64,000 bases of DNA from Heterobilharzia americana (taxonomy: Eukaryota; Platyhelminthes; Trematoda; Strigeidida; Schistosomatidae), in the NCBI GenBank assembly GCA_944470555.2, contig OX104127.1, positions 130,201,113 to 130,265,112 on the forward strand, read 5' to 3'. How positions within the stretch are numbered: position 1 is the stretch's first letter; every line of letters starts with the position of its first letter. This document shows, piece by piece, positions 34,451 through 46,946 of this stretch. Under the pieces are notes generated by a model, which was not told the DNA's origin, searched no databases, and worked only from the letters and a program-made list of their open reading frames with translations. Both the position numbers and the translations under genes were made by a program.

Positions 34451-36527
34451 GATTCGGTCGATACACCCGCGGCCGGGTTTAAAGCCTCCCTGGTTTTGTT
34501 GAACTTGCTTTTCCCGAGCTCCACTCATATGTCTAATGATTATGGAACCTAGAACCTTAGACACTATGTTCGTCAGGCTGATTCCTCTGTGGTTATCATA
34601 AGAGGACTTCTCACCTTTCTTAAATACTGGGGTGATCAGTGACTTAGACCAGTCAGAGAGGATCGTATTTGATTCCCATATACTGGCTAACACTTCCGTT
34701 AACCTGACTAAGAGCACTCTACCACCATTCTTGTATACCTCAGCAGGTAGTCCGTGTGGTCCTGCCACCCTTCCCCGTTTCAGGCTACCTACCGCTTTCT
34801 CAACTTCTTCTAGTTTTGGGGGCCTATCTCAATGTTCCATTCAGGATTCGACTGGATAGCGGGCAACGCAATGGTGGCTGGAGGCCAGTTAAACTGTTCC
34901 TCGAAGTGTTCTGTCCATCGTCCCAGTCGTCTCCCCTGACAGTGAGTGGCAGACCCGTCCTTGTCTGCTACGGTTTCACTAACCGTTGTTGACTTTTTCC
35001 CCCAGTTTCCTTAATAAGTCTAAATAACTGTCTACTGCTACCAATCGTCGCCGCCTTTTTCATCCCTTCAGCCTTGGCTGCCCATCACTGTTCGCGATCG
35101 TTGCACAGACTTTTTCTCAATCTAATTTTAAGTTGTGCCCGCTCTTCATTGTACTCAGATCCTGCAGGGATGCATTCACGTGCATCCATTAGTTCAGGAG
35201 AAGCTACTGATATCCACTGGCTCTTCTTACCCACTATTTCGGAGTCGGATACGGTCTTCAACGTTCCTTTTACAACAGACTGGAGATGAGCGATAGTCTT
35301 CTGTTCCTATGACTGCCTAGCCAATTTCTCACTGAAAGCGGCCTTGATATTTTCGTTGTCCAGCAGCACTCGTAGTGGTTTTGTTGCCAAACTTTTCCTA
35401 CGTCCATTGAGACGCAGGTATATACGCGCTCGGACCAATGCGTGGTTGCTATCCGAACACGTACTCCAGAAGGAGCGGCAGTCTTACACCGATCCCCTCC
35501 AGCGATGACTGATAGCAATGTAGTCCATCTGTGTCCACCATTGAGTTGAGCTCGGTGGACACCACGTCAGACAGTGTCTTTCCTTGTCTGAAATTTATGG
35601 TGACTACAAAGAAACGGTTACCTGAGAACAGCTGTAGTAGGCAATCACTATTATATGTTCGTTCAGCTGGGATTCCGAAAGTGCTACCTGAGTGCCTTTC
35701 TGTCTCACTCAGTCTACCCACCTGCACATTGAAATCACCTGCAGCGACCACTAGGTTCAAGCATTTGGCCTTCGGAAGGAGGCTAGACAGTTTTCGGTAG
35801 AACGAGTCCTTCACTGCTTGCTAACTGCAGCAAGTGGGTGCGTAAGCAGAGATTACAAAGAGACAGCAGCGAGTTTCACTCTTCTCTTAAGTTCTAACTG
35901 ACCCGTTCAGCCGGATGGCGCAGAGGCGACTATCAACTGGAATCCAGTCTAGTAGTTAGCTTCCTACCCTAGTGCTTAATGCTACGCCTACACCTGCAAG
36001 ACCGCGAGAGCTAGCCATCGAGTCTCCAGAAACTCAAAGGGTGAATTCCGTGGGTTCATCACATTGCCCGAGAGAGGTCAGGTGAATAACCGAAATTGGG
36101 TCCTGTATGCGAGACTCACAAACATAGCACACATCCATGGCCCGAGTTGCTAAAGTCTTTGCCAACGGAGCCTGTTGACCATTTTGACGGAGGGTGCGGA
36201 CATTGAACGCCCCGATATGTAATTTAGAGCATAGTTTAAGGAGACCAGGGACACTGTTCTGTGGATTCAGATCGTTGTTGAAGGCTGCAGAACTAGGAGG
36301 TTGAAGACGATGTAGTATCGTTAATTGAGAAACGTGAAGGAAGATTAGAAGGTAATGATGAAGGAGGTGGACAGCAGTCTGAAGAAACTTGAGTGTTGAC
36401 AAAGTTGTGAGAGCAGTTGACACTTCCCGGTTGCCCACACCGTGAAAGGCTATTTCTTTTTAAGGTACCTTTAAAAGAGATTTATGTGACCGCAGAGCCC
36501 ATCGGACATCTGCTTGAGGCCTATCAC
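34451..36527 (-). mobile_element. RTE-A copy truncated at both ends, degenerate
   Basis: Minus-strand order: leader GGCCTCAAGCAGATGTCCGA (from 36,527), SKLHIGAFNVRTLRQNGQQ, a broken endonuclease (LVVAAGDFNVQVGRLSE at about 35,750), linker, and reverse transcriptase to GFKPGRGCIDRI near 34,455, where it is cut. Numerous frame breaks. It differs from the neighbouring copy at roughly one base in ten, yet a 1,028-bp part (34,484-35,511) is repeated almost exactly at 45,915-46,942. Confidence 0.88.
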
Positions 36528-38409
36528 ACTGTTTTTTGTGCAACGTTAGCAACGTGTTTTGGCATGTTCAAAGAACTTGACATTGGCTTTTGAAAGGCTC
36601 CGGGGTGAAGTGAATGCAAGCAGGTCTTTAGAGGGCCGTAAAGGTCTACGAATTAAAAAGGAGCTGTGTTCACCTGTAACTTCCAGAGACGAATTCAAGA
36701 ATCTGTAGGTTGACTATAAACAACGAGCATAGGGAAAACTACACAAGTTGCCGAACGTAACTTAACTGCTTGAAGGTTTGCTGCTATTTCGAAGCTAACT
36801 ACCAGAGACGAAAAATCAGCAGGAAGCCAAAACTCCAATAGTTGTTTGAAGAGTACTTCAGGAAAAGCTTATCTTGGAGCTCAAAGATAACTAAGATACG
36901 CACATGGAAGACAAGTGGGGTGAAACATTAGACGTAAGTGATAAATAAACAAGCAAGCTTGTATACCATCTATTGAAGCTTTCAGGCAATTCAACAAACC
37001 AAAACTTGTAGTTGGAGATGACTTCGAAAAGTCTTATCGGAAACATGCTGAACCTTAGTTTCATAATCATCGTTATCATCATGGGTGAATACAAATAAGA
37101 ATTAGACACGAAGCAAAGCCACTTCACTTCTAACTTTAATAGGATTATGATAAGGAACCGGAAACAGTGCCAACTGACCACATGGAAGAGAGCTGTTGTC
37201 ACAGTGAAAATGCACGTGATAAGGAAAGTGAATTAACAGGTTTGTGACCAAATTCTTGAAATAAATTATTCGTTATCGCTCCACTTCTTTGAAACAAAGC
37301 ATACTTCATGATAGGAGAACTGGGAGAGAGGTAGGGGAACTATAGAAAACGTTGAGAATCAGTAAAAATGTCGGGTCACACTCAACATTGGTAGTACCAG
37401 CATCGAAAACTGATAGTTTTTTGGTCTCTTACGTTAAGTTCTTAGGGCTTGGTTTTCTCCTGCAGTAGACATGGAATCTCTTGCTTTTTTGATTTGGTGA
37501 GGTGAATGTTTTTGTGAGTTAGTAAACTGCACTTTGTAGTGACTACGAAGCTACGGGTTGCTGGGATGACTACGGTTCTGTTGTGACTTGTGTTTGATTG
37601 GGAATAGTACGACAAAGAGAAGTATGTGGGAATTGCCCGAAAGGTAAAAGTCGATGGCATGAGTCCAGTTTCCAGAGCAGAGTCAGCAGATAATGTAGGT
37701 GTATCAACAAGAAGTAATGATTGGTAAGTAGAAGGGAAGTGACGGTAGGCTAGTGAGGTTAGCAACTCCATTAGAAAAGCTTATTACCAGATGTGCTAAA
37801 CAGTGGGCACAAATTTAAGGCCCATAAACATCATGCCAAGTATGGGAGAAGTCTTGCAGAACCTTGAGTCAGGCCCTAAGTTTTATATAGTGAGTGACCC
37901 AACAAAAATGTTGACTGTCTCTGACGTTCCGTATCTTTACTAGTGGCTTTGGTACTGATGTGTCTTACCTCTTACTTCATAATGTGGTTGACAATCTCCA
38001 GACGTATCGACAGAAAACCTGGAAATAGCGACCGAATCAACTTAACATGAACAAGCGTTTATCCCATCTTGTGCACTTGCATTATAGCAAGTTGTATAAG
38101 CTTCTTCTCTGAAAGCACTCAAGCAGGAACTTCATCTCCCCAGAGATATTTGCTGCAAGGATTAATACAGAAGAACTAGTCTACTATCCTTATAACGGAA
38201 TAGTGGCTAATCAAAAGCCGGAACTTATTACAGGAGCTCGTGGTAAAAGTTCCTTCATGGAGTACATTCCAGAATCAACTAGATATATACTGTTTTAACT
38301 ACTAAAAAGGTTAATAATGACAGCTTGACCAAATCTTAATACAGAAAATTCACCTCAAACCAAGATAGAACCACGTGATGTGACGCTACGTAAGAACTTG
38401 GCGCCTAAC
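36528..38409. other. No gene seen
   Basis: Non-coding DNA to the left of the CR1-like cluster. The 109-codon minus frame at 37,442-37,771 has no recognisable motif. Confidence 0.4.
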
Positions 38410-38600
38410 ATCCAGCACCAGTAGTGCAAACAGAGGAAACTTGTAGTTTTTGAGCTCTCCCTTCTAGGCATTGAGTCTCGGTTCTTTTTTTCGGTTGTAT
38501 TCCTTCGGTACTCGCAGTGGTCTTTACGTTTTTCCTGCTTATGGCTTAGGAGGCAGGGGTTGTTTATTTGAAGGTATTTTTCTTGCAAACTGCAGCTTGG
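38410..38600 (-). repeat. Dispersed block shared with 10.3 and 45.6 kb
   Basis: On the + strand it reads GAGGAAACTTGTAGTTTTTG, AGCTCTCCCTTCTAGGCA, TCGGTTGTATTCCTTCGG, TACTCGCAGTGG, and the TTTTTCCTGCTTATGGCTTA word. The copy at 45.5-45.7 kb is its reverse complement over about 150 bp. It lies among CR1-like pieces. Confidence 0.7.
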
Positions 38601-39289
38601 GTTTTTTCGGGGAGCAGCGTGGCCGTTGACAAGATCAGTTAACTCTCTGCGATTCTCTGTTTTGTAAGCACTTGCAATTAAGCACTAAGTATCACTTAGA
38701 AAGTTCTGGAAATGGGGTGAGTGGGGAATGAGAAAAAGAGGAGGGAAAAGTACGTAGGGGAAAATAAGTGTTGTCAGTAAGAATACGGAGAATCCAATAT
38801 CTTTTTACTAGCTAGTTTACATCATTTGATTTCTTTATGCTCGCTTCTGGGTCTTGCGGAACGGTTCCAGGTCCCTGGTAGATTCTGATGAAGTAGGTCT
38901 ACCCACTCGACTGCTGTAGCTCTGGTTAGCTCAACGGGTGGTTGAGTGTTGGTTGATTTTCTAGGGAGTGTTGTTCGTTTTGTGTTTTTTTCTTCCGAGG
39001 ACTGTGGTGCGGATGGGTTCCACACGTGTCACGCCGGCAGGCAAGACTAGCCAGGCTGGTTGTAAAAAGGAGATGAAAAATATGTTCAGAGAAACCGAGA
39101 GGTGCAGAGAAAAACAAATAGAAAGAAAGAAAAAAGAAGAGTAGGAAAAAGTACTCGGCGCGGAAGAAGAAACATCTATAGATTTACGGGGAAGGGGTGA
39201 TAGGGAGGGCTTTTGTTAAAGTTTGAGGACGTAAAGTCAGAAGGAAGAATAAATAAAATGATAGGATGAATGGGAATACAGTAATTCTT
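38601..39289. other. Non-coding, probably CR1-like UTR
   Basis: Purine-rich on the + strand and without a recognisable frame. Its position just downstream of a minus-strand CR1-like copy suggests 3' UTR or element flank. Confidence 0.3.
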
Positions 39290-40600
39290 CTAGTACGAGA
39301 CGGTAGCTGGAGAGGACGTTTGTAGAAAGGTATAAGGCCAAGGTCCTAGTGATAGTGGTTTTACAAAGTGTTCAGTAACGGTTGGCCGTACTGGGTTGGT
39401 AGGACGTGTCAGCGTAGTCAACATTCCAATTGGGTGGTCGCAAGCCGTGTGTCTCCGCGTAACGGTCCAACCTCTTCTTGAAGCTGTCAATAGACGGAAC
39501 AGTAGCAACCTCAGCAGGCAGTGCTTTCCAGTGGCCGAAAACTCGCAGAGAGAAGAAGTGTGATCGCACACGGTTTTCGCTCTTTGGTGTGCGATTCTCC
39601 TTGAGTTACCACAAGGATCACCATACTGGCCGTTCTGTAGCACTCCGCTGTTCGGATGACTTGGGTTACTTAGCATTTTGTAAGCCGTTATCAAGTCACC
39701 ACGTAATCTGCTGTAGCTTAGAGAGTAGAGCTCTAGATCTCCCAGCCTGTCCTGATATGGTTTTCGCCCCATTCCCACGACACCCTTTGTAGCTCGCCTT
39801 TGGACTTTCTCTAGGAGGTCCACGCCTCTTTTCAGATATAGTGGTGCAGTGACGTTGTGGACCTGTAGGCAGCGTCGTATATAAGTCTTATACAGCTTCA
39901 AAAAGAGTTCTGCGGTCAGGGCACCCAGTTGTCTGCGCATGAAGTGCAGCACTGCGTAGGCTCTGGAGGCACCTCCCGGACAATTGGAGCCTGTGTCTAG
40001 TTTGTCAGTTAGTATTAGTTGTAGGTCTTTCTCCGCGGTGGTGTTGGAAATCCGTGTCCCACAGACAGAATAGGGTACCTTATGAGAATCAGGGGTGTGG
40101 GGAAACATGGCTCGACACTTATCCAGATTAAATGCTAGTCCAACAATAACCGCCCACCCTGCAAGTAATCTGAGGTCACTTTTCGGTGCACTTGATTGTC
40201 TCCAACGTCAGAGCTCCCCATAACTTAACAACATCAGCGTAGAGTAGAATTGGGGAGCTGAGATTCAGTGGGAGGTCGTTCACAAAAAGAAGGGATAGCA
40301 GTGGACCAAGAATCTCTCCTTGTGATGGTGATGATGATAACGTCCTCCAAGTCAAGCAAACTCTGTTGGCTTTTGTGCAGAATTGTCTACCATCTAGGTA
40401 GTCCTGCAACCGTGAAAGCACTTGTCCCTTGATGCCCAACCTTGCTGCTTTGTGAATGAGAATGGCATGTGGGACTGTGTCGAGGGTTCAGCAAAATCCA
40501 GGAAAATAACATGGACAGGAATTTGGAGGTCCCTGTAGCGGCCAGAATCCAATAATCTTGGCCTGAACGCGGGAAATAACTAGGCGGTGCCAACTGACGT
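39290..40600 (-). mobile_element. CR1-like non-LTR retrotransposon, 5'-truncated
   Basis: Reverse transcriptase from motif A onward: VHVIFLDFAEP (40,500), LGIKGQVLSRLQDYLDGR-type block, PSQGEILGPLLSLLFVNDLP (motif B), and LLYADVVKLWG (motif C, with YADV instead of YADD). Then comes the thumb and a carboxyl domain with LLEKVQRRATKGVVGM, LYSLSYSRLRGDLI and FFSLRVFGHWKALPAEV. The last reading frame, 40,108-39,290, is 272 residues long and slips frame near its end. The motif C change and frame breaks make it inactive. Confidence 0.85.
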
Positions 40601-41259
40601 GAATCTGACTAGTTCCTGCGTTCTACTGCATAGCTTCCTAACTTCCGCGAGTGATGCACAGTCAAAGGTTGGATCGAAATATCAAAACACGGTTTGTAGT
40701 AATTCAATAGTAGATTCGTAACAAAATCTGTGGTACTATCAAAGCAACAATAAGTTATGTCAAATTACAAAAATACCTCAACAGTGCTGTTGGGTAACTA
40801 TACAGTCCAAAACGTTCTCGGGTACAAATACGTACTACACGGTAAAAACTGGTTAAAAAATACAACTGTTAAATACCTGTCGGTCAATAGGAATATTCCC
40901 GGCAAAAGGGATCAAAACTCTGTCTACAGGAATCAAATCAACAAACAAACGTTCCCAGTAGACAGTCAAAAGACAAACAGTCAAATCACTGCACAACCGT
41001 AAGTTGAACCAAAACAAAATGTCGTGCGCAGTAAAACAACATCACCTTATCAACAGTCCAGCGTCACATAATAGGAAAGTGAAACACTCATAATAAGTCT
41101 CAAACATACAAAGGCAAATACCGAGTGTAAAGTCAAATAAGACAGTTAAACAAGCAAATAACATTACACCGGCGAGGGTCAAAGGTACACCATCCACAAC
41201 GAGGGTAAAAATGTTAAAATAAATGTCAATACAATCAAATAAGGGTGATCGGGAGGGAT
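40601..41259. other. A/C-rich spacer between two CR1-like pieces
   Basis: On the + strand it is unusually rich in CAAA words (ATCAACAAACAAACG, GTCAAAAGACAAACAGTCAA). No frame or known repeat was seen. It is probably element UTR. Confidence 0.3.
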
Positions 41260-42030
41260 TTTCAGATCATTTTTCCGTTACAGTCCCATCATGCCGTCCA
41301 CATATCACCTGCCACCAGAATGCTTGAGGCACAGGACCTACTCTCTCTGTAACCATGTTGAGCGTGACTAGGTGAGCCGATATTGCCAACCCATTTTGGC
41401 GGTCCACTTGGTGAATGGTCTTGCGGGCTGTTGTTAGGTCACCTCGTTTCTTTTGATAGCTCATTGTAAACAGGTTGAGCCGTCTGGGGCATAGGGCAGA
41501 TGTTTTGCCTTTTAGTCCGCAACTGAACTTGTCGCTGTCCTCTTTACTCCTCGACAGCGTTTGCGTCTCTTTGATGGAGGGGGGGGGCTTTCTTGTCGAA
41601 TACCCATGTGTGTGATCCAACATTGGTTTTAAATACCATGACGACCCAAGCTCCTCTCTCAGAAAGTGCATTATGGAGTTCTTCTTCGCCGCCACTCCAT
41701 TGTAAGTGTCAGTAATATCCAGTGTGTCAGAGATATTGAGTCCTAGGTCTTACTCTGTGGATGCCTTGATGACTGCACACTTGTCGAGAGTGCAGCTAGT
41801 TATCATAGCCTCGGATTTGCGGAGATCCATCACCTTGCACTTCCTCAGGTTAAAGCGTAAACCGGTCACAGCTGCCCAATTCCTAGGCCCGCTCCTTGAA
41901 TAGTGACGTGTTTTAACTCGTCCCCATCCATCTCGACAAAATCCACATTTACAACTATCCACTAGGAGCTTTGAACTCCTCGTTAAACGTTTCTGCAACA
42001 ATCTTGCTGCAGAAAATATCACTGCTTACT
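41260..42030 (-). mobile_element. CR1-like ORF2 carboxyl fragment
   Basis: Reads WAAVTGLRFNLRKCKVMDL, DLGLNISDTLD, KKNSIMHFLREELG, CPRRLNLFTMSYQKKRGDL, which is the thumb and carboxyl region of a CR1-like ORF2 distinct from the copy at 39.3-40.6 kb. It is broken into at least two frames. Confidence 0.7.
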
Positions 42031-42199
42031 TCATCACCACTATTACGCTCGAAACGGACAACCGTGTGGTAGATCTAGCTGTCTCGACTGGCTGTTATAG
42101 CTCAGACAATTGAAGGTAAGGTCAAAAGTCTTCTGTTTACTGCTGTGCACATTTTCATTGCTTCACTTCCTTCATCTTCATCTGTTTATTAATATCAAT

Positions 42200-43720
42200 A
42201 TGCCTGGTAAAAGTGTGCTGGCCCCGAAAAAGGCAAGCGGTAGAAATGCTTTGAGTACAATCTCGCCACAGTTACTGACCACCTCATTTTCAGTGGTTAC
42301 TAGGGCTGGAGCTACGAGACGCCAAAGCGTGGCGAAGAAAGCAACTGAGGATACGAACGCACCACCCAAGTCCACCTGTCTCGGTCGAACACAATCAAGG
42401 CTTGCAACATTTGAAGTTGGCTGCGCAACCAGTCCTCCCGGCACTGTAAACGTCACTGTACCTAGTAAAGTAAACCCAAAGCCCCGTGCTAATCCCTGCG
42501 CCCACCCCGATCCCCAGTAAGAACCACTAGGCGGAAACGTCAAAGAGTAGGGCATAAACGTTTGGGAAAACCGCATGGACGTGATGACAACTGCCACACA
42601 TGTGCCCTCACTGTCACTAAAAGTGATGCTGCCCTTGAGTGCAACGGCTGCAACAGATGGGTGCACTGCCGATGTGACAAAGAAGTGCCACATGAGTACT
42701 ATAGCTTTATGACGCGTCACCCGAGCACGTGGTTTTGGTACATTTGCCCACAGTGCCGTCTGAGACCGCACCTAGCTTCAGGCTTACCTAGAGTAACCGA
42801 TAAATCTCCAGTAATCAGAAAGCAGGTATCCGTCCAAACCAGTGTCACAGAGAATATTCACTCTCCAGATGATCTTGGCAATGGTCTACTGAAGGTCGAA
42901 AACCTGAGAGGTTCTAAGCCTAACAGAACACTGCCTACACCAAAGACAACTGCATCCACCTCAAGCCATGGAGCCACACCAGAAACAGCATCCAACGGAC
43001 AGCATAGGAACGGGTCAGGATGGAAAACAACTCGGAGTACCCATGAAAAGCACCTATAGAATCAAATAATATTGGCATCGCTGACCGATCTAGCTCTGTC
43101 ATTCTGTTTAACGTTCCCGTCTGTGATAATGGTTTTCTGGAACATAAGGACAAGTTTGACAGGCAGCAGTGGGACTCCCTCTGTGCCATGCTAGGTCTGG
43201 GCGTTCTCGAGGCAAAGCTGTGTCGACTACACAAAGGCACCCACTCACCCTCAGGGAAGCCTCCGCCGATGAGAGTGACTCTAGTCTCAACTAGGGACGC
43301 TGAAAAGTTCCCCTTACTGTCGCACAAATTGGTCATCAACAGATCGTCCAACATTAGAGCCAGACCTGACCGATCATGGGTGTCAAGAAAGACATCTCGA
43401 GAAGCAGCTGGTCCACTAAAACCCATAACCATGGTCGTACATGGAATACCTGAAATGGTGACCGGTACCCCAGGTGAGAAGTACACACACGACGTCAAAC
43501 AATAGGAGTGGTTATCGGCTCGGATGGAGCTGAGCGGGGTTGCAGCTGCGGACAGACTACCACGCCCCCTGCATCTGACAACCATAACCTCACCTAGACT
43601 AATGGCTGGCAACTTCGTATCCCCAGAAGTACTCACCAGAGTGCTGGAGACGTGGTACAAAGTTAAGAGCACCATAAGCGGTAACGCTCGCTGCTGTGAA
43701 AGCAGACCGAGGACACTGTG
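42200..43720 (+). pseudogene. CR1-like ORF1 with PHD-type zinc finger and RRM-like part
   Basis: The frame starts at MPGKSVLAPKK and shifts near 42,500. It continues through RKRQRVGHKRLGKPH into a PHD-like finger: CHTCALTV, LECNGCNRWVHCRCD, ICPQCRLR. After another shift near 43,060 comes RSSSVILFNVPV and KPPPMRVTLVSTRDAEKF, which resembles the RRM-like fold of LINE ORF1 proteins. Such proteins bind element RNA and help it into particles. Three or more frame breaks make it non-functional. The plant-homeodomain-like finger is a known CR1/L2-type ORF1 feature. Confidence 0.75.
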
Positions 43721-43929
43721 ACAACAACAGACAGCAGTTACGCCCTGTGCTCAGGCCACCGTAACCCTAAACCGAAACGTTGAGGGTGAGACCAGCAACC
43801 TCCACTCAACACCAAATGCACCAGTCGACGAGGGAAAAAACTTAACTGGGCCGGTTCCACTGGAACTGGCCAGTCAGTAGAAACTCTCACATCCAAACCA
43901 GTGCCACTAGTTAACTCAGAGACATCCCA

Positions 43930-45445
43930 CGTTACGAGCAGCACCTCCAAGTGTCTACAGCAACGTGAGAGAACTCTGAAGTAAAATGCCAGAGCTCCGA
44001 TCCCTCTATCTCGACCTCGCCCCGAAAATCATGATCCTGACAGAAAAGTGGTTGTCACCAGACATAATTGACACAGAATTTAACATAGATGATATGATTC
44101 CGTTCAGCAGAGACAGAGAACATAGGGACGGAGGGTTGCGATATACGTGAACAGGTGGTTCAGAAGCGAACAAACTACTGACACGGCACTGACAGAGCTC
44201 CCAGACTCTATCTGGTGCCACTTCACAGTCAAACACACCAAATTCCTGGTTGAAGGAACCTATAGATCCCCTAGAAGCAACCTGGAACACAACCAAAAAC
44301 TGCTCCGAGCAATATCCACAGTGTCAACTATAGGGTACGACCAGATTTTAATAGCTGGCGACTTCAACGCTCCAACCCTCAGCCTAGAGCAAGGTGGCAC
44401 TACCCCGAGCTGGAAGTTTGACTGTAACCCGCTAAACGCCATCCAAATGGCTGGACTGCAGGAAAAAATCAGTGACAACACCCGCTGGGGGTCAGATGGT
44501 AAACCATCTAAACTGGGTTACCTACTGACAAGTGATCCCTTCTGGTTGAAAACGTTCAAGTACAAACCCTTCTTGGAAGTAGCGATCACGCTACGGTAAT
44601 GTTCGACCTGGCATTTAGTGAAGAGCTACCATGGGAGGGACCTCGCCCTTATCTATGTTACAACAAGGCAAATTGCGAAGGTATGAACAAGAGCCTTTCA
44701 ACAGCTTCGTGGCCAGTGGATTGGTGTTCCTTATCGATCGACCAGCACTGGAACTGGTAAAAGATGTAATTAAGACGGCTGTCTCGCAAAACGTCCCTTT
44801 GGCGGTAACAACAACCAGAAAGCGAGCGTCATGGCTAAAACGGGATGCTGAGCGCCTTCCAAAAGCCAAGAGAAGGACATGGCACACATGGAAACTCTCT
44901 AGAGAACAGGACGATCATGACGCATACATGACTCCACGGAATCGAAGCAACATAAGGATGCGGGGAGATAGGAAGTCGTTCCAGTCCGACCTTTACCGAT
45001 TCATGGCAAAAACAAAACCGACAAGCCAAGGAGCATGTGTCATAAAAAGTCCGAACGGAGAAAATCTGTCTGACAGGAGATTGCTGAAATGCTGAGCACC
45101 ACATTTGACACACAGCTCAACATTCCATCAAGAAAGTGCGCAGACCAGTTGCACGAACAGCCTTCAACGTTACCCGATGCTACTGAGTTACACGAAATAC
45201 AGATAACTCGCGCTGTTGTTCTCGACAAGCTTTTAAAGTTAAGCGCGGGAAGATCCCCAGGATGCGAAGACATTCACCCGTCTGCGTTGAAAGAATGTGC
45301 AGTCACCCTGAGAGGCCCACTCTGAAACCGCTTCCAACACTCCTTGGATGAGCGGAAGCTCCCACGAGAGTGGAAACGGGCTATCCTTTCTCCCATCTTC
45401 AAAGTAGGAGATAGACGGAATCGCAACCGTTATAGACCCATGGCC
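43930..45445 (+). pseudogene. CR1-like ORF2 amino part: endonuclease and start of reverse transcriptase
   Basis: Endonuclease blocks in order: YSNVREL, KIMILTEKWLSPDI, SIWCHFTVKH, LIAGDFNAPTLS, TRWGSDGKPSKLGYLLTSDP and SDHATVMFDL (near 44,585). The reverse transcriptase starts with LDKLLKLSAGRSPGCEDIHP, then LPREWKRAILSPIFKVGDR and YRPMAT, where the similarity ends. Stops or shifts lie near 43,980, 44,150, 44,600 and 45,090. The palm with motifs A to C is missing. Confidence 0.78.
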
Positions 45446-45499
45446 ACTCGTGAGTATATAACAAATCCGAATAGTTAGTGATTGGTCTTTGCTTCCGTG

Positions 45500-45700
45500 A
45501 AGTTCGCACCAGGACAAATCCTAAACAACCACTGCCTCCTAAGCCATGAGCAGGAAAAACGTAGACCACTGCGAGTACCGAAGGAATACAACCGAAAAAA
45601 GAAGCGAGACTCGTTGCCTAGAAGGGAGAGCTCACAAACGACAAGTTTCCTCTATTGACACTATTAGTGTTGGGGATTGGCACAGAAACTAAGCCTGGAA
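45500..45700 (+). repeat. Dispersed block shared with 10.3 and 38.4 kb
   Basis: Reads CCGAAGGAATACAACCGAAA, CGAGACTCGTTGCCTAGAAG and ACAAGTTTCCTCT, the reverse complement of the 38.4-kb block. In one frame the end reads LLTLLVLGIGTETKPGT, reminiscent of the GD-E-NPGP end of 2A-like peptides found at the start of some non-LTR proteins, but the key residues differ. Confidence 0.65.
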
Positions 45701-45894
45701 CTTAGCAGGTTAGATGTCAGTTTAGGTACTGTCCTGGTATGAACTTCACAGACGCAGAGGCCAGTCACTAGTTATTCGAACTTGTTATATGCTCACGAAT
45801 ACGAGACCAAAGAAGAACACTATGGCGTAGTCGGATGGAATAGTAAATCTGAGTGGTTGTGCCAAACTACCGATGGGCTCCAACCAACTGACTA

Positions 45895-45914
45895 GGTGGT
45901 CGATTACGAGCAAT
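45895..45914 (+). repeat. 20-bp direct repeat, left side of inserted RTE-A fragment
   Basis: GGTGGTCGATTACGAGCAAT. It matches 46,947-46,966 at 19 of 20 positions and lies directly at the left end of the 1,028-bp RTE-A fragment. Confidence 0.9.
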
Positions 45915-46942
45915 GCCTCCCTGGTTTTGTTGAACTTGCTTTTCCCGAGCTCCACTCATATGTCTAATGATTATGGAACCTAGAACCTTAGACACTATGT
46001 TCGTCAGGCTGATTCCTCTGTGGTTATCATAAGAGGACTTCTCACCTTTCTTAAATACTGGGGTGATCAGTGACTTAGACCAGTCAGAGAGGATCGTATT
46101 TGATTCCCATATACTGGCTAACACTTCCGTTAACCTGACTAAGAGCACTCTGCCACCATCCTTGTATACCTCAGCAGGTAGTCCGTGTGGTCCTGCCACC
46201 CTTCCCCGTTTCAGGCTACCTACCGCTTTCTCAACTTCTTCTAGTTTTGGGGGCCTATCTCAATGTTCCATTCAGGATTCGACTGGATAGCGGGCAACGC
46301 AATGGTGGCTGGAGGCCAGTTAAACTGTTCCTCGAAGTGTTCTGTCCATCGTCCCAGTCGTCTCCCCTGACAGTGAGTGGCAGACCCGTCCTTGTCTGCT
46401 ACGGTTTCACTAACCGTTGTTGACTTTTTCCCCCAGTTTCCTTAATAAGTCTAAATAACTGTCTACTGCTACCAATCGTCGCCGCCCTTTTCATCCCTTC
46501 AGCCTTGGCTGCCCATCACTGTTCGCGATCGTTGCACAGACTTTTTCTCAATCTAATTTTAAGTTGTGCCCGCTCTTCATTGTACTCAGATCCTGCAGGG
46601 ATGCATTCACGTGCATCCATTAGTTCAGGAGAAGCTACTGATATCCACTGGCTCTTCTTACCCACTATTTCGGAGTCGGATACGGTCTTCAACGTTCCTT
46701 TTACAACAGACTGGAGATGAGCGATAGTCTTCTGTTCCTATGACTGCCTAGCCAATTTCTCACTGAAAGCGGCCTTGATATTTTCGTTGTCCAGCAGCAC
46801 TCGTAGTGGTTTTGTTGCCAAACTTTTCCTACGTCCATTGAGACGCAGGTATATACGCGCTCGGACCAATGCGTGGTTGCTATCCGAACACGTACTCCAG
46901 AAGGAGCGGCAGTCTTACACCGATCCCCTCCAGCGATGACTG
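45915..46942 (-). mobile_element. Internal 1,028-bp RTE-A fragment, near-identical to 34,484-35,511
   Basis: Contains only the middle of the element, from the end of the endonuclease through the linker to the GRG block of the reverse transcriptase, with neither 5' leader nor 3' tail. By eye it aligns without gaps to 34,484-35,511 with about three substitutions. It is bracketed by a 20-bp direct repeat and a TTTT on the right, and it interrupts CR1-like sequence. Confidence 0.92.
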
Positions 46943-46946
46943 TTTT

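Larger units (their letters stand above)
42200..45470 (+). mobile_element. CR1-like element, 5' part: ORF1 and start of ORF2
   Basis: Begins with ORF1 at an ATG (MPGKSVLAPKKASGRN) and continues through an endonuclease into the first reverse transcriptase blocks, where it stops near YRPMAT (about 45,445). A matching carboxyl piece in the same orientation follows at 46,967-47,240, so one element was probably rearranged and interrupted. It lies head to head with the minus-strand fragment that ends at 42,030. Confidence 0.8.

Noticed and set aside
42935..43675. Minus-strand frame of 246 codons
   Set aside because: It is the antisense of the CR1-like ORF1, whose plus-strand translation has the known motifs.
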